From Alphaproteobacteria bacterium (lineage in GTDB: Bacteria > Pseudomonadota > Alphaproteobacteria > Caulobacterales > Caulobacteraceae): a stretch of DNA of 64,000 bases. The notes beneath the pieces are model-generated. The model did not search any database. It was not told the DNA's origin and saw only the letters and a program-made list of their open reading frames with translations. Positions within the stretch are counted from its first letter, which is position 1. Every line of letters starts with the position of its first letter. A program made the position numbers and the translations under genes. The DNA is taken from the NCBI GenBank assembly GCA_018820275.1, contig JAHJOO010000053.1, forward strand, positions 1 to 64,000. The letters run 5' to 3'. Of the stretch, positions 8,207 to 17,837 are shown piece by piece.

Positions 8207-8569
8207 ATGCAACGTCGCTATCTTCTCATTCCGATCGCTCTGGTGGGCGCCGCGCTGGTGCTGGCTGCAGGTCCCCCGCCGGGCATGGCGTACCTGCCGT
8301 TCGCGGGACCCAGCCTGGCTGTCTGGAGCTCGGCCAAGGCGGGGCTCGCCCATGCCGTCGCAGTGGGGCATGTGCTTCAGGTCGCGCTGGTCGCAGTCGC
8401 GGCCGGGCTGCACGCCCTGTCAGTCTATCGGCACAGGGAACCTGGCGTGGCGATGACCCGAGAGACCAAGGTGCTTATCGGCATCTACCTGAGCATCATG
8501 GTCATCGGTGGCGTCGAATGCGCCGCCAAGGTTCCGGGCTTCGGTGCGACGCAGATCGCCCACGTCTGA
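8207..8569 (+). CDS. Unknown small inner-membrane protein
   Basis: A 120-residue protein with three likely membrane helices: about residues 6-22 (LLIPIALVGAALVLAAG), 46-66 (GLAHAVAVGHVLQVALVAVAA) and 88-105 (VLIGIYLSIMVIGGVECAA). A ribosome-binding site AAGGGAG lies 7 bases before the ATG, and a perfect terminator hairpin begins 6 bases after the stop. These signals argue that it is a real single-gene unit. Two His residues lie in or near helix 2, and one Cys in helix 3. I do not recognise the family and would not assign a function. Confidence 0.55.
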   Translation: MQRRYLLIPIALVGAALVLAAGPPPGMAYLPFAGPSLAVWSSAKAGLAHAVAVGHVLQVALVAVAAGLHALSVYRHREPGVAMTRETKVLIGIYLSIMVIGGVECAAKVPGFGATQIAHV

Positions 8570-8574
8570 CCGAG

Positions 8575-8607
8575 GGACGGCGGCGGTGGGCAAGCCGCCG
8601 TCCTTTC
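8575..8607 (+). terminator. Terminator after the small membrane protein
   Basis: A perfect 10-bp stem, GGACGGCGGC (8575-8584) with GCCGCCGTCC (8594-8603), has a 9-base loop and then TTTC. It closes the insert and precedes the rplJ leader. Confidence 0.85.
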
Positions 8608-8639
8608 GGTTGCGCCAGCCGGTCCTCTTGTGTATGGAG

Positions 8640-8905
8640 CGCGCCTTGCCGTCACGGGTTCGCCCGTGACGGTCCTGTCCGAGAACTTCGGGGCGTGGGG
8701 GCCACCCACGCCGTAAATGTCGGGGAGCCCCCCGGCGCCGTGGGGAGATGGGTCGCAGACGATCCTCGTGCGCTCCGGCGCGGCGAGGGCCTGAGCTTCC
8801 TTCGGACATCGCTACCGGCCTGAACGTCTCGCGGCGACGCGCGGCGCTTTGGCCATCTTGCCGTCGGGAATGACCCCGGCGGCGACACCAAGACTGGAGA
8901 CCGCA
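8640..8905 (+). promoter_or_regulatory. Probable rplJ leader RNA (L10 leader-like) with stable hairpins
   Basis: About 265 bases between the previous terminator and the rplJ start. Two clear stems are present. CCGTCACGGG (8649-8658) pairs with CCCGTGACGG (8663-8672) on a TTCG tetraloop. GGCGTGGG (8692-8699) pairs with CCCACGCC (8705-8712). rplJ-rplL messages are known in many bacteria to carry a structured leader bound by L10 or the L10-L12 complex, which limits translation. The hairpins are seen; that this is an L10 leader is inferred from position. I did not identify the kink-turn of that leader class. Confidence 0.5.
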
Positions 8906-9421
8906 ATGGACCGCGCACAAAAGGCCGAGTCGATCGAGACGCTGAAGGGCGTCTTCGCCGACGCCGGCGCCGTGGTCGTGACCCACAACCTGGGTCTGAC
9001 CGTTGCGGAAATGGAAGACCTGCGTGGCCGCCTCCGCAAGGAAGGCGGCGCGTTCAAGGTGGTCAAGAACCGCCTGGCGCTGAAGGCGCTCGAAGCCGCC
9101 GAGGGCAGCGACTACCACGGCCTGTTCAAGGGTCCCGTGGGCATCGCCTACGCCGACGACGCGGTGACGGCCGCCAAGGTGACCGCCGAGTTCGCCAAGG
9201 GCAACGACAAGTTCGTCGTCCAGGGCGGGTTCATGGGCGACAAGGTGCTGGACGCCAAGGGAGTCGAAACCCTGTCCAAGCTGCCGTCGCTGGACCAGAT
9301 CCGCGCCTCGCTGCTGGGTCTGCTGAACGCCCCCGCGACCAAGATCGCCGGCGTCGTTCAGGCCCCGGCCGCCCAGCTGGCCCGGGTGTTCAACGCCTAC
9401 GCCACCAAGGACGCGGCGTAA
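8906..9421 (+). CDS. rplJ: 50S ribosomal protein L10
   Basis: L10 anchors the L7/L12 dimers to form the ribosomal stalk. The protein has 171 residues from the ATG at 8906, which gives the usual N-terminus MDRAQKAESIETLKGVF. Conserved parts include VVVTHNLGLTVAEMEDLRGRLRKEG, FKVVKNRLALKA and the C-terminal helix that binds L12. A frame extension 19 codons upstream is not family-like. rplL follows after 56 bases, consistent with one transcript. Confidence 0.97.
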   Translation: MDRAQKAESIETLKGVFADAGAVVVTHNLGLTVAEMEDLRGRLRKEGGAFKVVKNRLALKALEAAEGSDYHGLFKGPVGIAYADDAVTAAKVTAEFAKGNDKFVVQGGFMGDKVLDAKGVETLSKLPSLDQIRASLLGLLNAPATKIAGVVQAPAAQLARVFNAYATKDAA

Positions 9422-9477
9422 GCCGCCCTTTCATCTCCGCATCTCCTCAAACCAAATCCCTCCGAAGGAACTGAAAA

Positions 9478-9864
9478 ATGGCCGATCTCGCCAAAATCGT
9501 CGAAGACCTGTCCGCCCTGACCGTCCTGGAAGCCGCCGAGCTGTCCAAGCTGCTGGAAGAAAAGTGGGGCGTCTCCGCCGCCGCTCCGGTGGCCATGGCC
9601 ATGCCGGCCGGTGGTGGCGGTGCCGCCCCCGCCGAAGCCGCTGAAGAGCAGACCGAGTTCACCGTCGTCCTGCTGGACGGCGGCGACAAGAAGATCAACG
9701 TGATCAAGGAAGTCCGCGGCGTCCGTTCGGACCTGGGTCTGAAGGAAGCCAAGGACCTGGTCGAAGGCGCCCCCCAGAACGTCGTCGAGAACGTTTCGAA
9801 GCAGAACGCCGAAGAAGTCGCCAAGAAGCTGACCGAAGCCGGCGCCAAGGTCCAGATCAAGTAA
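9478..9864 (+). CDS. rplL: 50S ribosomal protein L7/L12
   Basis: The multi-copy stalk protein that recruits translation factors. It has 128 residues. The N-terminal dimerisation domain (1-35) is [31 protein letters not shown]. An Ala/Gly/Pro hinge (about 36-55) follows, then the C-terminal domain with [10 protein letters not shown] and [19 protein letters not shown] ribosome-binding site precedes the ATG. rplL is followed by a strong terminator and unrelated genes, not by rpoB. Confidence 0.98.
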   Translation: MADLAKIVEDLSALTVLEAAELSKLLEEKWGVSAAAPVAMAMPAGGGGAAPAEAAEEQTEFTVVLLDGGDKKINVIKEVRGVRSDLGLKEAKDLVEGAPQNVVENVSKQNAEEVAKKLTEAGAKVQIK

Positions 9865-9888
9865 GATCGGGCTTCAAGCCAGACCGCG

Positions 9889-9923
9889 ACGGGCCGGAGA
9901 GCGATCTCCGGCCCGTTTCGTTT
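9889..9923 (+). terminator. Intrinsic terminator after rplL
   Basis: A perfect 12-bp stem, ACGGGCCGGAGA (9889-9900) with TCTCCGGCCCGT (9905-9916), has a GCGA tetraloop and the tail TTCGTTT. It ends the rplJ-rplL message. Confidence 0.92.
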
Positions 9924-9972
9924 GCGCGCTCTCCGGCCACCGCCTAGCGTGGCCCCGGGGAGGATTTCATCC

Positions 9973-10356
9973 ATGACGCGCAATCTTCTGGCGGCCGCCG
10001 TCCTGCTGTTCGTCGCCGCCTGCGATCAGGGCACCGCCACGCCGGACCCCGCCGCGCCGCCGCCGCCGAAACGGGCGCCGCTGCCGGAGCTGCCGATGAC
10101 CTCCGCCAAGGCGATCCAGGTCTTCGACGGGCTGCCGCTGCAGTGCAAGTCGATCGCCGTCATCCGGTTCGACATGAGCCGCTGCCTCGACACCACGCCG
10201 GAGGGGCTGCCCGACGACGCCAGGCTGCTGGCCGATCTGGTGGCCCTCCGCGCCGAGATCGAGGCCCTCGACCCGGACACTGTCGAAACCGTCTGCTCCA
10301 CCCGCTACGCGGACCTGGAGGCGACCCCCATGCCCCGCGAATGCTGGGGCAGATAG
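9973..10356 (+). CDS. Hypothetical lipoprotein
   Basis: A 127-residue protein with signal peptide MTRNLLAAAVLLFVAAC and a lipobox ending at Cys 17, so it should be lipid-anchored in the envelope. A Pro-rich linker (about 25-42) leads to a small domain of about 80 residues with four Cys (QCKS, RCLD, VCST, ECWG), which could form two disulfides in the periplasm. The start at 9973 was chosen for the signal peptide; an in-frame ATG 17 codons upstream overlaps the rplL terminator. I do not recognise the family. It converges on the M61 peptidase gene, 10 bases apart. Confidence 0.7.
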   Translation: MTRNLLAAAVLLFVAACDQGTATPDPAAPPPPKRAPLPELPMTSAKAIQVFDGLPLQCKSIAVIRFDMSRCLDTTPEGLPDDARLLADLVALRAEIEALDPDTVETVCSTRYADLEATPMPRECWGR

Positions 10357-10366
10357 GGTCGGTGCC

Positions 10367-12325
10367 CTAGTTGGTCCGCGGTGCCAGAATCTCGCCCAGA
10401 CGATCGCGGGTCCCCGGGATGCGCTCGAGACGCGGGTAGCGCAGCCCGTCGTGGTAGTCGAACTGCACCGTCCGCTCGCGCGACCCGCTGCGGATGACGA
10501 CGCTGATGGGTTGGCTGTTCCCTTTCGACGCCGTGATGGCGGCGGCCAGGTTGGCGGCGTTGCCCGCCTGGCCGTTGACGCTGGCCAGGCTCCACCCCGT
10601 GCCGATCCCCGCCTCCCAGGCCGGGCCGCCCCAGCGGACGCCGGTGATCCGGGAGCCCGAGAGATTGAACCCCAGGGAGTACTGGAAGTCGCCGCCGCCC
10701 GAGCCGTTGACGTACTGCTCGACCTCGGTGGGCGTCTCCCCATAGACCAGCCGCCAGCCGGACCGCTCCAGTCCGTCCAGCGGTGCCTCGGCCTCGGGGC
10801 CGGCGGCGTCCAGCCGCGCGCGCAGGAAGCCCGCCCAGTCGTAGGGGGCCACGGCGTTCAGCGCTTCGACCAGGCCGTTGAAGGTGTAGGGCGTCGCCTC
10901 CCACACGCCGTCCTGGATTCCGAAGAAACCCTTGGCGAAGTCGTCCAGTGAGCGACGGTCGCCGGTCAGCTCCCGGATCTTGCTGTCGACGTCCAGCCAG
11001 ACCAGCAGGGACTCGCGGTAATAGTCGCCGGTCCCGCGCATCCAGGACGACCACGGCGTCACGCTGCGGTAGCCCAGCAGGTTGTGGTTCGTCGTGTCCT
11101 GCAGCGGCCGCCAGCCGCGGCCGGCCTGGTTGTCATAGAAGGCCGCGACGCCGGCGATGTTGGCGATCGTCTCCTCCGGCGTGACCAGACCGGCGCGGGT
11201 GGCCAGCACCTCGCCCCAGTACTCGGTCTGGCCCTCATAGACCCACAGCAGGGTGTTCTGGACCGGGGTGTTGAGATTGGGCGTGATCTGATCGGCGGGG
11301 CGTCGGAACTTGCCGTTCCAGCTGTGCACGTACTCGTGCGGCAGCAGGGTGCGGGCCCCGTGATAGGCGGTCCAGTTCTGGAAGAAGTTGGCGGGCACCG
11401 CATTCTCGCTGGAGCGATGATGCTCCAGCCCGATGCCGCCCAGCTGGTTGGAGTTGGCCAGCAGGAAGTCGTAGCGGTCGAAATGGCGCGAGCCGAACAG
11501 CAGGTCGGCCTGGGACACCATGTTGCGGAAGCCCGCAAGCTGGTCGTCGGTGATGGCGATGGCTTCGGGCGTGTCGCCCAGGATGTGCAGACGGACCGGC
11601 GAGCGGCCGCCCGGGTCGAGGTCTTCGACCCGATGGTGCCGTCCCGCGAACATGGGGCTGTCGGCCAGCATCTCCAGGTCGATGGGTTCGAACACGGCCA
11701 GACCCTCCTCGAACGAGCGGGTGTCCAGCGCCACGCCGTAGTTCCAGTCGTCCGGCAGCCGGACCGAGGTCTGCACCATGATGCCCGAGTGCCGGTATCC
11801 GGCGGGGTAGAGGATGGCCTTCTCGAACTGCAGGTTCGACACGTCCGGCGTCATCACGACGCGCCAGGTGGTGTTCTCGGGCTGGGTCAGCCACTGGAAC
11901 TCGACCTCGATCTCGCGCACGCCTGCGGGCACGTCGATGTGGAAGGCATAGGGGTCGAGCGTGTCGCGCAGCCACTCGATCCGTCGCCCGTCGCCCGTCA
12001 CCGTCAGACCGGCGATCAGCTGGATCGGCCCGGTCGGCGCGTGGTTGCCGGGGAGGAATTTCGGATAGAGCAGGGTCATCGGCCCGGCCGCCGGCACCGG
12101 GATGGTCTGCTTCACCCAGACGATCTTGCGGTCCAGATCGGTGGCGTCGACCTCATGCCGGATCACGCCCGGAAAGGCGTCGATCGTGGGCGCGGGAATG
12201 GCCGGGACGTCGCGCGGCAGGCTCTGGATCCCCGCCTGGGCCCACGCGGATCCCGCAGCGCAGGCGGTCAGCAGGGCGGCCGCGCAGGCGGCGGCCATGC
12301 GGGCTTTGGGGTGGGCGCGCGTCAT
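10367..12325 (-). CDS. M61-family metallopeptidase with PDZ domain
   Basis: A 652-residue exported zinc peptidase of the glycyl-aminopeptidase (M61) family. A signal peptide (MTRAHPKARMAAACAAALLTACAAGSAWA) supports the start at 12325; an upstream in-frame ATG would bury it. The zinc site HEYVHSWNGK lies around residue 330, with the third-ligand helix YEGQTEYWG about 40 residues later. An N-terminal beta domain precedes the catalytic domain. The C-terminal 90 residues (GFNLSGSRITGVRWGGPAWEAGIGTG) look like a PDZ domain. Substrates of this family are mostly unknown; it probably trims peptides in the periplasm. Confidence 0.92.
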   Translation of the reverse strand: MTRAHPKARMAAACAAALLTACAAGSAWAQAGIQSLPRDVPAIPAPTIDAFPGVIRHEVDATDLDRKIVWVKQTIPVPAAGPMTLLYPKFLPGNHAPTGPIQLIAGLTVTGDGRRIEWLRDTLDPYAFHIDVPAGVREIEVEFQWLTQPENTTWRVVMTPDVSNLQFEKAILYPAGYRHSGIMVQTSVRLPDDWNYGVALDTRSFEEGLAVFEPIDLEMLADSPMFAGRHHRVEDLDPGGRSPVRLHILGDTPEAIAITDDQLAGFRNMVSQADLLFGSRHFDRYDFLLANSNQLGGIGLEHHRSSENAVPANFFQNWTAYHGARTLLPHEYVHSWNGKFRRPADQITPNLNTPVQNTLLWVYEGQTEYWGEVLATRAGLVTPEETIANIAGVAAFYDNQAGRGWRPLQDTTNHNLLGYRSVTPWSSWMRGTGDYYRESLLVWLDVDSKIRELTGDRRSLDDFAKGFFGIQDGVWEATPYTFNGLVEALNAVAPYDWAGFLRARLDAAGPEAEAPLDGLERSGWRLVYGETPTEVEQYVNGSGGGDFQYSLGFNLSGSRITGVRWGGPAWEAGIGTGWSLASVNGQAGNAANLAAAITASKGNSQPISVVIRSGSRERTVQFDYHDGLRYPRLERIPGTRDRLGEILAPRTN

Positions 12326-12407
12326 TTGGGGCACTCTCAAGGACTGGACGGGGGGCAGGGCGACAGCCTTCACCCGCCCATCCGGCCCGTCAAGCTTGGC
12401 CGCGGGA

Positions 12408-13739
12408 TCAGTCGGGGCGGACGACCTGGCAGGTGACGTTGCGGGCGACCAAGGCCTCGCAGGCCGCGCGGGCGGCGTCCTCGGTCATGCCGGTGAACCG
12501 CGATCGGAACCAGCCGGACGCGTTCATCACGCGCCGGTCGGCGCCGCGGAACTGACCGCGAAACCGTCGGCCGACCTCGTCCAGCCAGTCGCGCGCAACC
12601 GTCTCGTCCCGGAAGGCGCCGACCTGGACCGACCACAGGCCGGCGGGGACGGGGGGCGCGGTCCGGCGGGTGGACGAGGTCGTCGTGGGGGTCGACTGGC
12701 GGTTCAGCTCGCTGGTGCGGTCGGTGTGCGGGGCCGGCGCCGAGACCAGACGCACGTCGGAATCCTCGGGTTCAGCCCGGCTCCCCGCGGCCGAATCCCC
12801 GGGCAGGGAGGCGTACAGGACCGCACCGTCGCCGGCGTCGGGGCCTATGCCGAACCCGCGTCCCTCGAAAAAGGTCTGGGCCACCTCGATCCGTTCGCCG
12901 CCCCGGCGGCGCGCCGCGACCTCGAAGCCGGTGCTCATCAGCTCGGCGACGTGCTCGTTGCGCGTCGCCGTCGATCGGCCGCCCAGCACGATGGTGATGA
13001 TCCGCCGCCCGTCGCGCACCGCCGAGGCCGCCAGATTGTAGCCTGACGCGTTGGTGAAGCCGGTCTTGATCCCGTCATAGCCCTGACCCGACGACAGCAG
13101 ACCGTTGGTGTTGCGATACTCGCGGCCGCCGTAGAACCAGCTGTTCACGCCGAAATAGCGGTAGTGCTGCGGAAAATCGCGCAGCAGGGCGCGGCACAGC
13201 ATGGCCAGGTCGCGCGCGCTGGTCAGCTGGCGGCTGTCGGGCAGCCCGTTGGCGTTGACGTAGCGGGTCTGGGTCATGCCCAGATCCTCGGCCTTCAGCG
13301 TCATCATGGCGGTGAAGCGCGCTTCGGACCCGGCGACGTGCTCGGCCAGGGCCACCGCCATGTCGTTGGCGGAGCGGATGGCCGTGGCGTGGATTGCGTC
13401 CTGGACCGTGATGGTCTGGCCGGCGGCCAGGCCCAGCTTGGACGGCGGCTGGCCGGCGGCGTGGGGGGAAACGCGGATCACGTCGTCCAGCTTGATCTTG
13501 CCCTGCTCCAGCGCCTCGAACACGAGATACAGGGTCATGACCTTGGTGATCGAGGCCGGGTAGCGCCGCGCGTCCGCGTGCCGGGCGAACATCACCTCGC
13601 CCGACTCCGCGTCGATGACGATCGCGGCATAGCGGAGGTTTTCCTGCGCGATCACCGGCGTCGCCGCAGGCGCGGCCGTCAGGGACAGCGTCAACAGGAT
13701 CGAAAAGGCCGCCAGCGCCCGACGCACGATCAAAGCCAT
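12408..13739 (-). CDS. D-alanyl-D-alanine carboxypeptidase (S11) with C-terminal SPOR domain
   Basis: A 443-residue low-molecular-weight penicillin-binding protein that trims the terminal D-Ala of peptidoglycan pentapeptides. It has a signal peptide (about 1-31). The three active-site motifs are present: SITK (63-66), SAN (123-125) and KTG (225-227). A Ser/Thr/Pro-rich linker follows (about 320-365), then a SPOR domain (about 366-443, starting LWSVQVGAFRDETVARDWLDEV), which binds denuded glycan at the division site. The usual C-terminal amphipathic membrane anchor of PBP5 is replaced by SPOR. A CtrA-like site lies about 90 bases upstream of the start. Confidence 0.94.
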   Translation of the reverse strand: MALIVRRALAAFSILLTLSLTAAPAATPVIAQENLRYAAIVIDAESGEVMFARHADARRYPASITKVMTLYLVFEALEQGKIKLDDVIRVSPHAAGQPPSKLGLAAGQTITVQDAIHATAIRSANDMAVALAEHVAGSEARFTAMMTLKAEDLGMTQTRYVNANGLPDSRQLTSARDLAMLCRALLRDFPQHYRYFGVNSWFYGGREYRNTNGLLSSGQGYDGIKTGFTNASGYNLAASAVRDGRRIITIVLGGRSTATRNEHVAELMSTGFEVAARRRGGERIEVAQTFFEGRGFGIGPDAGDGAVLYASLPGDSAAGSRAEPEDSDVRLVSAPAPHTDRTSELNRQSTPTTTSSTRRTAPPVPAGLWSVQVGAFRDETVARDWLDEVGRRFRGQFRGADRRVMNASGWFRSRFTGMTEDAARAACEALVARNVTCQVVRPD

Positions 13740-13825
13740 CGCATACTCACTTCAGCTGCTTCCGGTCGCCCGGGCGCCCCCCGGTCACGCAAGGGCTAGC
13801 ATGACCCGCTTCAGTTTCGTGGTCC

Positions 13826-13841
13826 TTAACGCCGCGTCAAC
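13826..13841 (-). promoter_or_regulatory. CtrA-like box, one mismatch
   Basis: TTAA, seven bases, then TCAAC: one mismatch to the CtrA consensus TTAA-N7-TTAAC. It lies between the divergent D,D-carboxypeptidase gene (start 13739) and the phasin gene (start 14000), closer to the former. TTAA is rare in this high-GC window, so chance is less likely, but binding is not shown. Confidence 0.35.
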
Positions 13842-13872
13842 GCAGATTTGAACGGCTTCCCCGGTGACGGGA

Positions 13873-13887
13873 TTGTGCAGTGCACAA
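13873..13887. promoter_or_regulatory. Perfect palindrome at the phasin promoter, PhaR-like operator
   Basis: TTGTGCA-G-TGCACAA is a perfect 15-base palindrome ending 6 bases before the predicted -35 box of the phasin promoter. Its core TGC-N3-GCA matches the general form of sites bound by PhaR, the repressor that controls phasins in alphaproteobacteria. The palindrome is seen; the regulator is inferred. Confidence 0.5.
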
Positions 13888-13893
13888 ATTCTC

Positions 13894-13922
13894 TTGACCT
13901 CCGTTCGCACTTGCACCATATG
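13894..13922 (+). promoter_or_regulatory. Predicted sigma-70-type promoter of the phasin gene
   Basis: TTGACC (13894-13899) and CATATG (13917-13922) are separated by exactly 17 bases. The expected start would be near 13930, giving a leader of about 70 bases. Confidence 0.6.
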
Positions 13923-13999
13923 AGCCTCGCGAGCGGGACCGCCCCGCCCGAACATCATTCGCGGCGATCAACGCCGCATTCTGGTTCAGGAGAGACACC

Positions 14000-14503
14000 A
14001 TGGCCGACGCCGCCGAGACCATCACCGCCGCCGCCAAGAAGAACGTCGAGACCGCCACCGCCCAGGTCAAGGCCTCCACCCAGCAGGCGCAAGCCCAGGC
14101 CGAGAAGTTCCAGGCCGCCGGCGCCCAGGCCTTCCGCGAAGGCGTGGACAAGTCGGTCGCCTCGCTGAGCGAGCTGAACGCTCAGGGCAAGAAGAACCTG
14201 GAAGCCGTCGTCGAGTCGGCCACCGCCGCCCAGAAGGGCGCCGAGGCCCTGTCGCACAACGCGATCGCCTTCACCAAGAAGACCTGGGAAGAGAACGTCG
14301 CCGCCGCCCAGTCGATGGCGCAGGCCCGCTCGGTGCAGGAGCTGATCGAGCTGCAGACGACCTGGGCCAAGTCGGCCACCGAGTCCTACCTGTCGGAAGT
14401 CACCAAGGCGACCGACCTGTTCACCGCCTCGATGAAGGACAGCTTCCGTCCGATCAACGAGCGCGTCACCGCCTCGGTCGAGAAGTTCCAGGCCGCTCGC
14501 TGA
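14000..14503 (+). CDS. Phasin (polyhydroxyalkanoate granule-associated protein)
   Basis: A 167-residue helical protein of the alphaproteobacterial phasin family, which coats PHA storage granules. The sequence is almost free of Pro and Gly breaks and is rich in Ala, Lys, Gln and Glu (VETATAQVKASTQQAQAQAEKFQAA split by short turns). The typical central part is AFTKKTWEENVAAAQSMAQARSVQELIELQTTWAKSATESY. A strong ribosome-binding site AGGAGAG precedes the ATG. It is a single-gene unit with its own promoter, palindrome and terminator, consistent with strong regulated expression. Confidence 0.92.
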   Translation: MADAAETITAAAKKNVETATAQVKASTQQAQAQAEKFQAAGAQAFREGVDKSVASLSELNAQGKKNLEAVVESATAAQKGAEALSHNAIAFTKKTWEENVAAAQSMAQARSVQELIELQTTWAKSATESYLSEVTKATDLFTASMKDSFRPINERVTASVEKFQAAR

Positions 14504-14540
14504 GCGACCTGAACGTCAGTAGAGTTCCGTAAGCGTACGA

Positions 14541-14573
14541 AGGGGCCCCGGCGGAAACGCCGGGGCCCTTTTT
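14541..14573 (+). terminator. Intrinsic terminator after the phasin gene
   Basis: GGGCCCCGGCG pairs with CGCCGGGGCCC across a GAAA tetraloop (14554-14557), extended by G-T and A-T pairs and followed by TTTTT. It is one of the strongest terminators in the window. Confidence 0.93.
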
Positions 14574-14678
14574 GCATTCGCCCCTGCGACGCCGACGCAA
14601 AAACCTGTGACTTGCCGCGTCTTCAAATCAGGCCATCATTCCCCATCTAGTCCATCGACTCCCCCCACCGGACGAAGA

Positions 14679-15008
14679 ATGCCCACGAGACGTTCAGGAG
14701 AGACGGGAAGCGGCCAGGGCGTCGCCACCGTCACAGAGACGAAGCCGAAGCTTCAGAAGCCCTCGCTGTATCGGGTGCTGATCCTGAACGACGACTACAC
14801 CCCCATGGAATTCGTCGTCTACGTGCTGGAGCGGTTCTTCCAGAAGGACCGCGAGGCGGCCACCCGCATCATGCTGCATGTGCATCAGCATGGCGTCGGG
14901 GTGTGCGGCGTCTTCACCTATGAGGTGGCCGAAACCAAGGTCGCCCAGGTGATCGAAACCGCCCGCCGGCACCAGCATCCCCTTCAATGCACGATGGAAA
15001 AGGACTGA
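14679..15008 (+). CDS. clpS: ATP-dependent Clp protease adaptor ClpS
   Basis: ClpS carries N-end-rule substrates to ClpAP. The protein has 109 residues from the ATG at 14679. The core contains [24 protein letters not shown], where the NDD/TPMEFV segment lines the N-degron pocket, then [19 protein letters not shown] with the conserved His. An in-frame ATG 24 codons upstream is less likely. clpA starts 7 bases after the stop, so the adaptor and its unfoldase are made together. Confidence 0.96.
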   Translation: MPTRRSGETGSGQGVATVTETKPKLQKPSLYRVLILNDDYTPMEFVVYVLERFFQKDREAATRIMLHVHQHGVGVCGVFTYEVAETKVAQVIETARRHQHPLQCTMEKD

Positions 15009-15015
15009 GCGGCCC

Positions 15016-17334
<2,319 letters not shown>

Positions 17335-17355
17335 TCCCCGCGACGGCGCAGAAAA

Positions 17356-17383
17356 AAGGCCCGGACGGCGACGTCCGGGCCTT
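17356..17383 (-). terminator. Bidirectional terminator between clpA and the CsbD-like gene
   Basis: A perfect 12-bp stem, AAGGCCCGGACG (17356-17367) with CGTCCGGGCCTT (17372-17383), has a GCGA loop. On the plus strand it is followed by CGTCG, but read on the minus strand it is followed by a T-run (the AAAA at 17352-17355), so it is best suited to the minus-strand gene and probably serves both. Confidence 0.85.
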
Positions 17384-17403
17384 CGTCGTTCGGGCGGGGG
17401 ATC

Positions 17404-17712
17404 CTAGTGGCGACGGCGTCCGAGACCGCCCAGAATGATGGCCAGGCCGGCGACGATGCCCGTGGTCAGCAGCGGCTTGCGGCGGGCGAAGTCGATGCCC
17501 TTGCGACCATATTCGCGATATTCCGCCGGGGCCTTGGCCACCAGTCCGTCCAGCCCGTCGACGACCCGGCCATAGGCGTCGCGCGCCTTGCCCTTGTACT
17601 CGTCGACCCGGCCGTCGAGCTGCAGTTTGGCGTCGCCGGTCAGCCTGCCGAGGCCCGTCCGCGTCTTGCCGCCGATCTGGTCGGCCGCGCCCTGGATGCG
17701 TTGATCGGTCAT
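17404..17712 (-). CDS. CsbD-like stress protein with C-terminal membrane helix
   Basis: A 102-residue protein. Residues 1-60 resemble CsbD (MTDQRIQGAADQIGGKTRTGLGRLTGD, then VDEYKGKARDAYGRVVDGLD), a small hydrophilic family induced by general stress. Unlike short soluble CsbD proteins, it continues into a hydrophobic segment (about 82-97, TTGIVAGLAIILGGLG) and ends in RRRH, so it may be held at the membrane. The ATG at 17712 has AGGAGA on the minus strand before it. Longer readings upstream are not family-like. No direct function is known. Confidence 0.8.
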   Translation of the reverse strand: MTDQRIQGAADQIGGKTRTGLGRLTGDAKLQLDGRVDEYKGKARDAYGRVVDGLDGLVAKAPAEYREYGRKGIDFARRKPLLTTGIVAGLAIILGGLGRRRH

Positions 17713-17837
17713 GGAAAATCTCCTGATGCGAGGAATTGGGGGGAGGAGCCTGTGAAGCGCGCGCCGACCGGCGAAGGTTCCGCCCTCGCCCAGGTCACGG
17801 CGTCGCGCTAGGTTCACGCCGGACGGGAGACGCGACG

